Origin: Glandiceps talaboti
Taxonomy: Eukaryota; Hemichordata; Enteropneusta; Spengelidae
Direction of reading: 5' to 3'
Length of the DNA: 64,000 bases
NCBI RefSeq assembly: GCF_964340395.1
Contig: NC_135561.1
Span: 18,546,240 to 18,610,239 of the forward strand
Position 1 is the first letter of the stretch; every line of letters begins with the position of its first letter. The translations under genes were made by a program, and so were the position numbers. Below, piece after piece: positions 55,580 through 64,000 of this stretch. Under the pieces are notes generated by a model. The model was not told the origin of the DNA. It ran no database searches and was given only the letters and a program-made list of their open reading frames with translations.

Positions 55580-56476
55580 TCAGTTTGCACAGCTCAATGC
55601 TTGGGTACCAGTCCTGCGTATCACTGTCTCCCTCGGGTTCCAGTTCTGAATATTTTCTGGCTCCCACAACCAAATAGGAGCCTCATTAGTGTGTACTCCG
55701 GAAGATGGGGGGGGGGGGGCTGTCAGTGAGGATCTGCCCTCTTGTACTAAGTTGATTATGGCTAGAGGAACTAAATTATCTACTTCCTCAATGAATGTGG
55801 CCCAGTTGTTGTGAGCCTTTAGACAGTAGTGACATCCCCCACAGGGAAGAGCTTCCGGTTTTATTTCTGGGGAGAAACTAGAGCAAACATCCTTGGTTTG
55901 CAACCAGGACAGAGCATCGACATTTGCATGCATCTTTCCAGGTCGATGGCAGATAGTCATGTTGTACTGACTTAGCTCTTCTAACCACCTAGCAAGCTGC
56001 CCTTGAGGTTCTTTGAACCGTAGTAACCATAATAGGCTCACCTCAAAGTGGTTACTGAACAGGTAGTGTTTGAACTGTTGGGTGAACCTGACTACTGCCA
56101 GAAGTTCTTTCCTGGTTGTGCAATAACGGCGTTGTTCAGCGGTTAGGGAGTAACTACTGTAGGCTATTACCTTCTCCTGACCATCCTGAACCTGTATCAA
56201 TTCTGCCCGAATTGCAAAGTTTGAGGCGTCGGTGTCTAGTATGAATGGGTCTGACCTGTTGGGGAGTGGCAATACAGGGGTTGAACACAAGGCTCGTTTG
56301 AGTTCCTCAAATGCCTTATGATGCTCTTCTCCCCATAGTAAAGGCTTCTTACCCGTTAGGTCATAAAGAGGCACTGTGATCCTGGCTAGGTTCTTAATAA
56401 AAGACCAGTGATAATTGATTAGACCGAGGAACTGTTCCACCTGTTTGGTTGACTTGGGTGTGGGCCATTTGCGCAC
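55580..56476 (-). CDS. Gypsy RT thumb and RNase H
   Basis: It opens with KWPTPKSTKQVEQFLGLINY, the thumb segment of Gypsy RT. RNase H follows, with Asp in FILDTDASNFAI, Glu in TTRKELLAVVRF and Asp in MHANVDALSWLQ. The frame break from the RT palm lies near 56490. The C-terminal ~100 residues are linker with CGGCHYC. Confidence 0.9.
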   Translation of the reverse strand: MRKWPTPKSTKQVEQFLGLINYHWSFIKNLARITVPLYDLTGKKPLLWGEEHHKAFEELKRALCSTPVLPLPNRSDPFILDTDASNFAIRAELIQVQDGQEKVIAYSSYSLTAEQRRYCTTRKELLAVVRFTQQFKHYLFSNHFEVSLLWLLRFKEPQGQLARWLEELSQYNMTICHRPGKMHANVDALSWLQTKDVCSSFSPEIKPEALPCGGCHYCLKAHNNWATFIEEVDNLVPLAIINLVQEGRSSLTAPPPPSSGVHTNEAPIWLWEPENIQNWNPRETVIRRTGTQALSCAN

Positions 56477-56494
56477 TGTTTCGATTTAGTCTTC

Positions 56495-57301
56495 TTAAAG
56501 CTCAACACTGTTTTTTCTTATAGTTCGACCCAAGAAAGAGACTTCTCTTTGGAAAAGTTCACACTTCCTCAGTTTGAGATGGTACATGCACAAACATTCA
56601 CACACAGCCCTTAGGTTCTGGAGGTGTGTTCCAAAGTCTGTTCCCAGGACCAGTATGTCGTCGAGGAATGCCAAAACAATATCCCATGTTAGGCCCCTTA
56701 AAACCAGGTTCATGACATGGGAGAATGTAGCTGGTGCATTGCACAGGCCAAAGGGCATGCGGTTGAATTTGAATAAACCATACTTGGTTGTGAATGCTGT
56801 TTTCTTTTGATTGGGTTTGCTAATTCTTATTTGCAAATATGCTGAATTTGCATCCAGTTTGAAGAACCAGGTTTGGCCTGAGAGAGTGTCAAGGCATTCT
56901 TCGATTAATGGGAGGGGGAAGACATCTTTAGCAGTGCAGTCATTCAGTGCCCTGTAGTTGATGCACCACCGGACGCTCCCATCCCATTTCATAGCCAGGA
57001 CCGGTGCCGAGGCCCAATCTGAGGTGGATGGTTGCACCACTCCGGCGTCAAGCATTTTCTTCAAGTGATTCTCCTCCTCCTGGGCAAAACACATGGTAGT
57101 ACTCCTCATGCGCTGTTTTATTGGTCTAGCCTCGCCAGTGACAATATTGTGTCCTATAGTCATGAAGTTGCCAAGGTCAAAGTCGTCCTTAGCAAATACG
57201 TCTTCATACTCTAGAAGCAGTTGTTTTAATTTTGTTGTCTCATTGTCACTTAGATTTTGGCTTGACTTTTCCAATAAGGTGGGGAGGTACTGGTTTGTCA
57301 C
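56495..57301 (-). CDS. Gypsy reverse transcriptase, fingers and palm
   Basis: The catalytic Asp pair is intact in LAFLDDILVLGTDF, with the third Asp in FFKLDANSAYLQI. Other RT landmarks are WCINYRALNDCTAKDVFPLP and FNRMPFGLCNAPATFSHVMN. It ends in SFLGRTIRKNSVEL and a stop; the thumb continues in another frame. Confidence 0.92.
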   Translation of the reverse strand: MTNQYLPTLLEKSSQNLSDNETTKLKQLLLEYEDVFAKDDFDLGNFMTIGHNIVTGEARPIKQRMRSTTMCFAQEEENHLKKMLDAGVVQPSTSDWASAPVLAMKWDGSVRWCINYRALNDCTAKDVFPLPLIEECLDTLSGQTWFFKLDANSAYLQIRISKPNQKKTAFTTKYGLFKFNRMPFGLCNAPATFSHVMNLVLRGLTWDIVLAFLDDILVLGTDFGTHLQNLRAVCECLCMYHLKLRKCELFQREVSFLGRTIRKNSVEL

Positions 57302-57346
57302 TTGGTGCCGGGATTATAAGGTTTACATGCAACTCTCCTCCGGAGT

Positions 57347-58055
57347 TTACAGACTGTCCTCCATTGCTACACCAACTTGTGTCCACTTGTGTATGACCAG
57401 AGGCTCATCTAGATCTGTAGGATTGATTATACAGACGTGGGGTTGTTGGTCTCTATTATGGTACGTACGTGGGACCATGGCCTCTAGTTTTCCATTGGGC
57501 TCAATAAGGTAGTCCGGCATATGTCCATGTAAGGCACATTGCAGATGGACTACCGAGTTGGCAGGAATGGTGGTACGATCCTTTACAGTCACCTTGGTGG
57601 TCTTTGGGGGGCTCTCGATACCCCCATAGGCTATCATCAGGCCCACGCCATTTACATGGGTAGCTCCGTGGGATTCCAAGAAGCATTTCCTCCCCTATTG
57701 GAGCGACATATATGATCTCCTGATAAGTATGGCCTCCTAACTTTAGGCTGATGGGCCCTGCAATAAAACCATTTATTTTTAGTTCCCTGCCTGCAGTCTG
57801 TAGGGTGATTTGTTTAATTGAGGGAGGCTTAATAGAAAACTTATCATATAGAGAGTCAGAAATGATCGTGACTTCTGAAGCCGTGTCAATGACAGCGTGG
57901 GTCTCTGTTTTCTGTATGGTGATGGGTACCCTGTACATAGATCCTGAATGCAATTCACAGGTGACCACTTCTCGCTCCTCTGACTGGTTGTCGGTGTCAC
58001 TCGAGACTGATGGCTGGCAAGGGTCGTTTTGATGGCCTGGTGCAGCAGGGATCAA
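57347..58055 (-). pseudogene. Gypsy aspartic protease region, frameshifted
   Basis: ORF 58055-57501 holds the retropepsin core: active site THAVIDTASEVTIISDSLYD, then GPISLKLGG and the flap-like EEMLLGIP. The active-site triad reads Asp-Thr-Ala instead of Asp-Thr/Ser-Gly. After about 57680 the homologous frame is 57679-57347 (VNGVGLMIAYGG, then a ~90-residue linker), so the region is split. Start and processing are unknown. Confidence 0.82.
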
Positions 58056-58104
58056 CTCTAGGCCTCGGGAGTTGATCCCGTCTCGTTTAAACCTTTGGCA
58101 AACG

Positions 58105-58596
58105 TTACTGATCGGTTAGGTGATCAGAATTGCCTTGGAGAGACCTGAGGGCACTCACGCCGGAAATGTCCAGTTTGGAGGCATAGCGTGTGAACCGCAA
58201 AAAGTAAGGTTTCCATTTCCCCTCTCCATTGTAGTACAAGGTCTTTGGCATCCAGTTACCCTGAGATTGTCTATGGCCGTCATCATGTCTATGGTGGTCC
58301 AGTGTATGGGGCCAACCCATGCGCCAGTGCCCCTGATTAGAGTTATGTTTTGGGGGCAAGGGTGGGGGTTGTTCTCCAGAGGTGGGGGGTCTGTAGGAGG
58401 GGTGCTGCCCCAGTGGAAGTTTGCCTTGCCCACTGAGTAGGTGGTATTTTTTATAGTGTGGTATTTTCACATGTCTTTGTTCTGTCTGGGGTGGTAGTAT
58501 GTTGGGGGGGGGGTTTGAGTACCAATTGGTGCTGTAGTAGCCTCCTCCTACACCCTGAGACTCGTACTGGTGTGGTTTGGGGGAGGGACCTCCCAC
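58105..58596 (-). pseudogene. Gypsy gag remnant: linker and start of capsid
   Basis: Pro/His/Gly-rich linker sequence leads to MPKTLYYNGEGKWKPYFLRF, which matches the first helix region of Gypsy capsids (P-L-YDGKGxWxxFxxxF). The capsid stops after about 40 residues and a stop follows at 58105. No nucleocapsid CCHC knuckle is seen before the protease at 58055. Most of capsid and nucleocapsid seem to have been deleted. Confidence 0.65.
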
Positions 58597-58689
58597 TTCC
58601 CGATAATTATCTGGTGGTTAACCTGGTACCTGCTCCCTGGTACGAAGTGTGGGGATGGTGTATGGCAGGACATTTGTCATTGTATCTCT

Positions 58690-59562
58690 CAATACGTTAG
58701 TGTGTCCACCCGCATAGGATTTTCTGTACCTCCTCCCAACTGTGTCCTTTTTTGTTGGGGCACAGTGGTACTAGTCCCAATTCTGGGCCACATATATGTA
58801 GGTGTCCCATTATTGAGATGGCCTAGGCTGGTATGGTGGCTGGTATGTTGTTTGGTATTGCCACCAGTCGTGGTAATGAGTGGATGGGTCTTGGTGGGGC
58901 CCTTATGCTTGTATAGAAGGGCAGACATCCAACTCATAAGGTTGATTGCCAATATGGTACCCTCTGTGTACCGATGGGGGACTATTATCTCATGGTATAG
59001 CTGTTTCCCCTGGTACAGTGCCATAAGTGCCATGGACAGCCCTAGCTGGTTGTGGTGTGTACCCAACTGCAACAGGGGGTTGTTCTGAGTGCAGAGATTG
59101 GTCACTGGACCTTGTGTGTTGCCATGATACTAATGGGGTTGGTGTTGTTTGATTGGATGGGCCCTTGTCATGCAACATGGCAGTGTCCATAGCCATGGGG
59201 GTACTGTACCTCGGGTAGATATTTGATTGTATATTTTCTCCTCTGTGATACACATGTTGTCTTACAACCATAGGTCTGACGGAAGTCATTGCATCTGAGG
59301 GAGGCTTCACATAAGTGGGCCTATCCCTATGGGTGGTTTGTCCAACTGGCGATCATATTGTGAATGGTTGTTACACGCCCATGTCGCAGTTTGCGCCATC
59401 TGCATCCTTCCATCTGGGAACATGGAGGCACCGATGTGTACGAGGGGCTCCATCTGGATGGAGTGTCCCTGAGGCATATTGTACAACCATGTTACCCTTT
59501 GCGGTGTTGATGGTTACGTCTTGGGTGGTGTGGTTGGTGTTCCTTGAAGGTGGGTGGTACAC
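58690..59562 (-). pseudogene. low-complexity linker of the Gypsy gag, several frames
   Basis: Thr, His, Pro and Gly-rich stretches lie in three overlapping minus-strand frames (59562-59371, 59310-58990, 59105-58689). No conserved domain is visible. The composition continues that of the end of the HhH ORF, so they were probably one reading frame before indels. Confidence 0.45.
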
Positions 59563-60200
59563 AGTGATGTCGGCTGAGTGGTGTTCAATGGTTGGCTATA
59601 AGTACTTCTGCCGACTGGCACGCCGTGTTTTAATGTGTGCGGTGTCAGTAATGGAAGAGACAGACACGGGTCATTTGAAATTTTATTTTGTTTATGTTTC
59701 TGTTCGTGACGCGCCACTGGCAGCGATGATACGGAATTCATTTTGGGCCTTATTATCCCTTGACGTGAGGAATCACCAGGTGTAGGTGGTTTAATCATCA
59801 ATGGCGTCTGTCTCCGTTCCATCAGGCGCCTCCGTTCCCATTCCTTCACTAGTTTGTCTACATTGGTAATTAATTCCAATGTTTTTGGTGTCATCCTTCC
59901 AGCAAGGCTTGATGGCATTTGTACGGTAGTAGCTGAATATTTGGGTTTTGGTTCATTTGTCTTTCTTGTGCTAGGGCAAGGGGACCTATCTATTAAGTGA
60001 AAAGGGGTAAAATCTACCCTAACGTAAAAATCCGGGGTTAGCCTTAGAAAGGGGATCTCCCTTAAATGATCAATAGTAATGTTTCCATATTTCTCTCTTA
60101 ATTGTATAATGGCCTCTGCTGATTTAGGGCCAATATAGGGGATCTCCTGTAATTCCCTGGCACTGCAAACATTAACGAAAATTTTATTTGACATGGCCAT
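59514..60200 (-). CDS. helix-hairpin-helix ORF at the 5' end of the Gypsy element
   Basis: 228 codons. Residues ~8-50 read FVNVCSARELQEIPYIGPKS, AEAIIQLREKYGNITIDHLR and EIPFL, the pattern of ComEA-type helix-hairpin-helix domains (VN-A---EL--IPGIG---A--II--R---G-F----L---). These bind DNA through the hairpin glycine, present here as IGPKSA. The rest is basic and Ser/Thr/Pro-rich without a known fold. Standing before the gag and in the same orientation, it is best read as the N-terminal part of the Gypsy polyprotein. A host origin of the domain is inference. Confidence 0.75.
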   Translation of the reverse strand: MAMSNKIFVNVCSARELQEIPYIGPKSAEAIIQLREKYGNITIDHLREIPFLRLTPDFYVRVDFTPFHLIDRSPCPSTRKTNEPKPKYSATTVQMPSSLAGRMTPKTLELITNVDKLVKEWERRRLMERRQTPLMIKPPTPGDSSRQGIIRPKMNSVSSLPVARHEQKHKQNKISNDPCLSLPLLTPHTLKHGVPVGRSTYSQPLNTTQPTSLCTTHLQGTPTTPPKT

Positions 60201-60240
60201 TGTTATCTCATTATTTCAGGGAAATGGCCTTAAATTGAAA

Positions 60241-62120
60241 TTGATCGTAACCTTAGGTGTGGACTCACCATTTGCTAATATAGTGCAGAAGCAAACAGCT
60301 TACTTAGTGGTAACATACTGAAGCAGTACTTAGCTAAAACTAGCTTACTACAGGTAACTGACTACAGTTGTACTAGGTTGAAACAGAAGGGTCAGTGACA
60401 GAGAAGTTACTTTAGTACAGTCGGATCATCACCACTATTTGGAGGGGAATTTTTTTTAATTTTTTTAAAGTGATTAATTCAGATGGTGGGCAATTAGGCA
60501 GTTAAAAGAAATGAAAATGGGAATGAATGTAATTGCCTCAAAAGGGTAGAGAAAGAAAAAAATAAACAAACCAGGTATTTGATAAGTTGAGTGAATTAAA
60601 TCTGGCTTAGACTTAATTTAATCAGAGCTCCCTTAATTAATTCGTAGCTCTATTTAATTTATTCTGAGTCAAGTTAATTTATTCAGGGAGTGGCTAATTA
60701 GTTATTCACAAAAAGCCTGAGGGAAAAAATTGGAAAATTTTGTCTTAGCTTTGTCGAAAGTATGCTAAGATATATCCCTGAATAGTATAGCTAACTAAAC
60801 TCTGGAAATTTTCGACCAGATAGGGGAGGATGGGAGAAATTTTTTTTATAGTGGGCGACAAAGGTCGACTGTTCTGGTCGTCAACTCTGCACTCTGCCCT
60901 TTGTTTGAAACTAGTGCGGGAGATTTAAAAATGGCGATAGCACTCACAAAAAGCACACCTTAGTTTTGGTGTTCAGACGTTTAGGAAATTCGTGCTACTG
61001 GGTCAATTAAATTTTTTCCAACACGAAAAAACAATATTGGGGAAGGGGGAAAATTTCAGGCAAGAGTTTTCTAATTGAAAAACAATTTGGAAAATGTTCG
61101 GCAGTTTTTGCTAAATGAATTACAAATGGGGCGTGTGTAACCCGTGCGAGTATTTAACTCGAGCACAAGTCAAATTGTGAGTTTAGTGCCCACCTTTACC
61201 ACTTACACTAATGAAAGGTAAAGCAAATATTGCTGTTGAACAGACTAGCAATACCCGTGGGAGAAAACTCGACCATAAGTACACAAACCTTTTGCCTGTT
61301 CACAATACGAACAAAGACGGTTTGAGATGCCTTATGTATTCACAACTACGGAAAAGTTACATCGTGCAGTCCGAAGTTTTTCGCTCGCAGTGCCAGTAAA
61401 GTATTCTTACCTTCGTATTATTAGTCTTTTTTCGTTGGTGAGAATATTTGTTAGCTTGGGTTGGTGACCAAGTCTTTTTCGTCGGTATGGTTTGGATATG
61501 TAGATCAATCGCTGGGTCATCTCGGAGATGAGTTGCCTCTAAGAAGTACATCTGTCAATCGATGTCCAGATCAGTTCTGCCAGTTCAGTCTGTGCTTGGA
61601 ATTTTCCATTCAGTCCTTGGTGGTCGTTGAGGGCGTTGGTCACATGTCAGTCACCTGACACTACACATGTATATTGAAAGAGTTTACCCTTCCATTTAAA
61701 TTTTTAGATATCTTTGATGTTCTAATGCAATCGGAACAGAATAATATGCATCATGTAAATCAATTGAAGCCATATAACAATTTGGCGTTATTTGTTTCAT
61801 GGCAGTTTCGAATGTGTCCATTTTAGTAATTAGTTTTAGTAATTTTGTTTATTACTATAGTGGAGTTGTTTATTTCGTCTGCTTGACACTGGGATTTAGG
61901 TTTTTTGGTAGGTTTTTGAAGAGTCGTTTCCACGATATTGACGGTAATAGGTACCATTTCCTCTTCCTCTCCATCGAAACCCTCTATTGCGTGATCTCCC
62001 ATGAGATCCACCTCTTTGTTGCCAAGTGTTTATCTGTCTGACTGCCTGCTTTATTCACTTCACTTCGTCACCAAACAGGTGGTCCGTTAATGGAACTCGA
62101 ATAGCCCTGTTTCAAGTTTA
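60241..62120. other. non-coding part of the DIRS/Gypsy composite
   Basis: It is AT-rich to 61.1 kb, with repeated TTAATT words near 60600-60700. No LTR pair, primer-binding site or gene was recognised. A 62-codon acidic ORF on the minus strand (62011-61823) has no known domain. The Gypsy/DIRS boundary lies somewhere in this stretch. Confidence 0.5.
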
Positions 62121-62124
62121 GGCG

Positions 62125-62448
62125 TCATGCAGTCACATCTACGTAAATTAAGTAGGCGGTTAGAGTAGCCATACAATGCCAAAGCATGTGTTCCAAGATC
62201 CACCAATTTTTGAACATAAAGTTTGTGTGTCTGTGTCGGAGTTCCGGTTCACAATTTCTTGCACCAATTAAACTAATGCTGTTGATCCTCTCACGAGAGC
62301 CATCTGAATCACCTGAAACTTTGTGTCCATTGTTCTTGTGTCTGGAGGAATAATATTCCAAACTAGTTGATTTACTGCATGGAGGTATAAAAATTATCGG
62401 AGTGTCTGGTGACCAGCGCTTGTCAGCAGCATATTGTTCTCGTGACAA
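62125..62448 (-). pseudogene. possible continuation of the DIRS gag
   Basis: The ORF starts MSREQYAADKRWSPDTPIIF. The word EQYAADKR also occurs just beyond the stop of the gag ORF at 63122, in frame (RLSPEQYAADKR). This suggests that gag once ran on into this ORF and that the roughly 610 bp between them were inserted or duplicated. No domain is seen in the remaining ~90 residues. Confidence 0.4.
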
Positions 62449-63100
62449 GCGCGGGCATAAGCTTACGTGTGTACTACAGCCTGGTCGACGTCAACATGTG
62501 CGCTACCTTTGACACAATTAAGTCCCGGAATGGAGTAATATCGTCACCGTGTCGTTTTCCTGTAGTAGTTTCAAGTTTCCCACCCCAGCTTTAATAGTAC
62601 TTGAGATTTAATGTTTATTTCACGATTCGGCGTTTAACTTGCGCGGCCAGTGAGCTGTCGTCAGCTATTCAGGTCAAATGTCATTACTTTGAGGCCATCA
62701 CTGCACATGGGATAAAACAAGTAAAAAGACCGAGCAACACCACAACAACTATACGCATTTTACCTGTCCTTCACAATAATGAATGTTATTGATGCAACAA
62801 ACTTTAGTTGTTTTAGATTAATTACCTTTACACGTTGCACGTAGTACTACATCACATACGCGGCCATGGCCTTGGCGCATATAGGCAGTGTGTACGCGGC
62901 GGACTTCGCGGTTGTTGGAAAAAACAGGAGCTATCACACGTAAATTAACAGTTTCAAGAACTGATGGTGTTTGATAAAGTGATAAAGTGCAATCAATTTC
63001 AAGGGTAATAAGAACGTTTTATACTTGACGCCAAAGCACATCATAATGGGTGTCAAAGGTCACGCTTGTCAGCAGCATATTGTTCTGGTGATAAGCGCTT
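62415..63100. repeat. 23-bp direct repeat bounding a 0.6-kb segment in the DIRS gag
   Basis: GCTTGTCAGCAGCATATTGTTCT is present at 62419 and at 63064 as an exact 23-base match, extending to about 33-35 bp with two mismatches. The interval has no ORF of interest. Confidence 0.7.
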
Positions 63101-63121
63101 GTCAGCAGACTCGGCCAAAAA

Positions 63122-63610
63122 TTATACCTCCATGTTTGCTCTCACTGCTGTGGGTGCCTCACAGTTTTCAGGTCGGTCGGCAATGTCTTTGAACAGAGTG
63201 GATGAATTACTTGTACTGGTCTCACCAGACTCGTCGCACTCTTTCTGAATTTTAGCAAGAGGTTCACCACCATCTGTTTCTTCTAATGGTTCATTGTATT
63301 CTTCATACGAATTTTCTAAAGCCTCTTGCATGGTGTCTACTCTCTGACAGAGAGAAGTAATTTTGTCACCCTGTTTACCTTGGTTTTCCTGGATACTTTT
63401 CAGTACCTGCAGAATAGCAGCGTTATCAGTCATTTTCGGTCCGTGACCTGTGTTACCACTAGTAGAATCTGTGGCCGTGGCTTGACTAGCAGCTGCACGT
63501 TTGCTTTTCTCACGGCTGAGTGACTTGTCTTTGTCGCCATGTGTATTTGTGTCTTTATCCTGCACACGCATGGCAGCTCCGTGCCTCGACCCCATACCTA
63601 CGAATATCAC
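63122..63610 (-). CDS. DIRS gag-like protein
   Basis: 162 codons, 180 bp from the left terminal repeat, where DIRS elements encode gag. The first half is very basic and polar (RVQDKDTNTHGDKDKSLSRE). A coiled-coil-like stretch follows (NAAILQVLKSIQENQGKQGD, KITSLCQRVDTMQEALENS), and the end is acidic. No zinc knuckle is seen, as is usual for DIRS gags. The stop at 63122 may be a mutation, since related sequence continues in frame for another 18 codons. Confidence 0.6.
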   Translation of the reverse strand: MIFVGMGSRHGAAMRVQDKDTNTHGDKDKSLSREKSKRAAASQATATDSTSGNTGHGPKMTDNAAILQVLKSIQENQGKQGDKITSLCQRVDTMQEALENSYEEYNEPLEETDGGEPLAKIQKECDESGETSTSNSSTLFKDIADRPENCEAPTAVRANMEV

Positions 63611-63788
63611 TGAGTCAATTTCTTGAACTCAATAAGAAAACAACTGCATTGCATTAAACCACAGTGACAGTATCTGTAATACATGTACAGCCACGCTGCA
63701 CATAAAGAACTATTGTTTTTGTAGAGAGAAGCCAAACAACATCCAGCTTCCAAGTTTATGAACAGTACACAGAGGATACACATGCTCA

Positions 63789-63819
63789 TGTGATTCCAAG
63801 TGCGATGACGTAATAGAAT
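63789..63819 (-). repeat. DIRS left inverted terminal repeat (outer 31 bp)
   Basis: The complement of 63789-63819 is identical to 50893-50923 over 31 bases. Beyond 63819 the similarity stops, which sets the element boundary. Confidence 0.92.
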
Positions 63820-64000
63820 TGTAACATCAACAAATGTAACTGATGTTTACTTGTCCAGTAGTAATGTATATAGATCAATGAAGTGCTCATAATTTTGAAA
63901 ATAGAATGTTGTTTTCACTTATTCTACATATATTTTAAAACATGAAATCTACCTATTGCTGAGACAATAAGGGAGTTCATACTGAAAATAAATCGCCGTT
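63820..64000. other. right flank of the DIRS element
   Basis: AT-rich sequence with no feature seen. Confidence 0.6.

Larger units (their letters stand above)
53169..60240 (-). mobile_element. Ty3/Gypsy-type retroelement, decayed, with HhH and PHD domains
   Basis: Minus-strand order is: helix-hairpin-helix ORF (60200), low-complexity linker, capsid remnant (58.1 kb), protease (58.0 kb), RT (57.3 kb), RNase H (56.5 kb), integrase (55.5-54.2 kb), PHD finger (54.1 kb), accessory ORF (53.9-53.2 kb). Protease-RT-RNase H-integrase is the Ty3/Gypsy order. Several frameshifts separate the parts. Sequences on the two sides (53070-53170 and 60200-61680) show no shared LTR, so the true ends are unknown. 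It lies inside the DIRS element and shares its orientation. Confidence 0.85.
50593..63819 (-). mobile_element. DIRS-type tyrosine-recombinase retrotransposon with nested elements
   Basis: The call rests on architecture. Reading the minus strand, the left end starts ATTCTATTACGTCATCGCAC (63819-63789). An exact inverted 31-base copy lies at 50893-50923. Directly joined to it, 50811-50894 is the complement of the outer right end, 50593-50680. The region 50811-50923 is thus the complement of the right end fused to the complement of the left end, the 'internal complementary region' of DIRS elements, placed next to the right terminal repeat as in DIRS-1. Left and right ends are also inverted relatives (ATCACATGAG and GCATGTGTA words shared), and the right end has an extra ~45-bp extension. 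A gag-like ORF is at the left and a tyrosine recombinase at the right. RT/RNase H was not found; a LINE and a Gypsy element lie in the middle. Confidence 0.85.

Noticed and set aside
53070-61680. LTR pair of the Gypsy element
   Set aside because: The two flanks were compared by eye and no shared block was found. A dot plot could still reveal a diverged pair.

Overview
The window is nuclear DNA from an animal, most likely a marine invertebrate. It has split genes with GT-AG introns, very long microsatellites, tRNA-derived SINEs and four classes of retroelement. The two conserved genes are animal-wide, so the phylum stays open. A hemichordate, lancelet or other invertebrate would fit, but nothing seen here decides it.

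Layout, left to right. (1) 1-4.6 kb: an 81-bp tandem repeat, then what looks like the last coding exon of an unidentified plus-strand gene ending at 1259. (2) 4.6-14.0 kb, minus strand: a complete ten-exon EMC2 (TTC35) gene, encoding a TPR subunit of the ER membrane protein complex. (3) 14.4-19.6 kb, plus strand: a complete six-exon DNALI1 (p28) gene, encoding an inner-arm axonemal dynein light intermediate chain. These two genes diverge from a 378-bp gap carrying an NRF1-like site and an X-box-like (RFX) site. (4) 20.6-47.6 kb, minus strand: a tandem array of five ACSF2-like acyl-CoA synthetases with intronless coding regions. Copies B and E are open, D is broken by one 4-nt deletion, and A and C are pseudogenes. 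Each of A-D has its own upstream block with a CACGTG E-box; in B, C and D it also holds a 5' UTR splice donor. Copy A carries a LINE reverse-transcriptase fragment inside its ORF. Between copies lie LINE, Penelope and SINE fragments and tandem repeats. (5) 50.6-63.8 kb, minus strand: a 13.2-kb DIRS-type tyrosine-recombinase retrotransposon. It is recognised from inverted terminal repeats, an internal complementary region that joins the complements of both ends, a gag-like ORF at one end and a tyrosine recombinase at the other. Its own RT/RNase H was not found. Between gag and recombinase sit a LINE 3' end and a decayed Ty3/Gypsy element.

The Gypsy element is the most unusual object here. It starts with a ComEA-like helix-hairpin-helix ORF, has lost nearly all of its capsid region, and keeps recognisable protease, RT, RNase H and integrase. 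After the integrase come a complete C4HC3 PHD finger and a further accessory ORF. A consensus splice donor and acceptor bracket the PHD finger. No LTR pair was found.

Exon joins were made by hand from splice consensus and reading phase. Nothing was aligned to a database, so family calls rest on recognised motifs.
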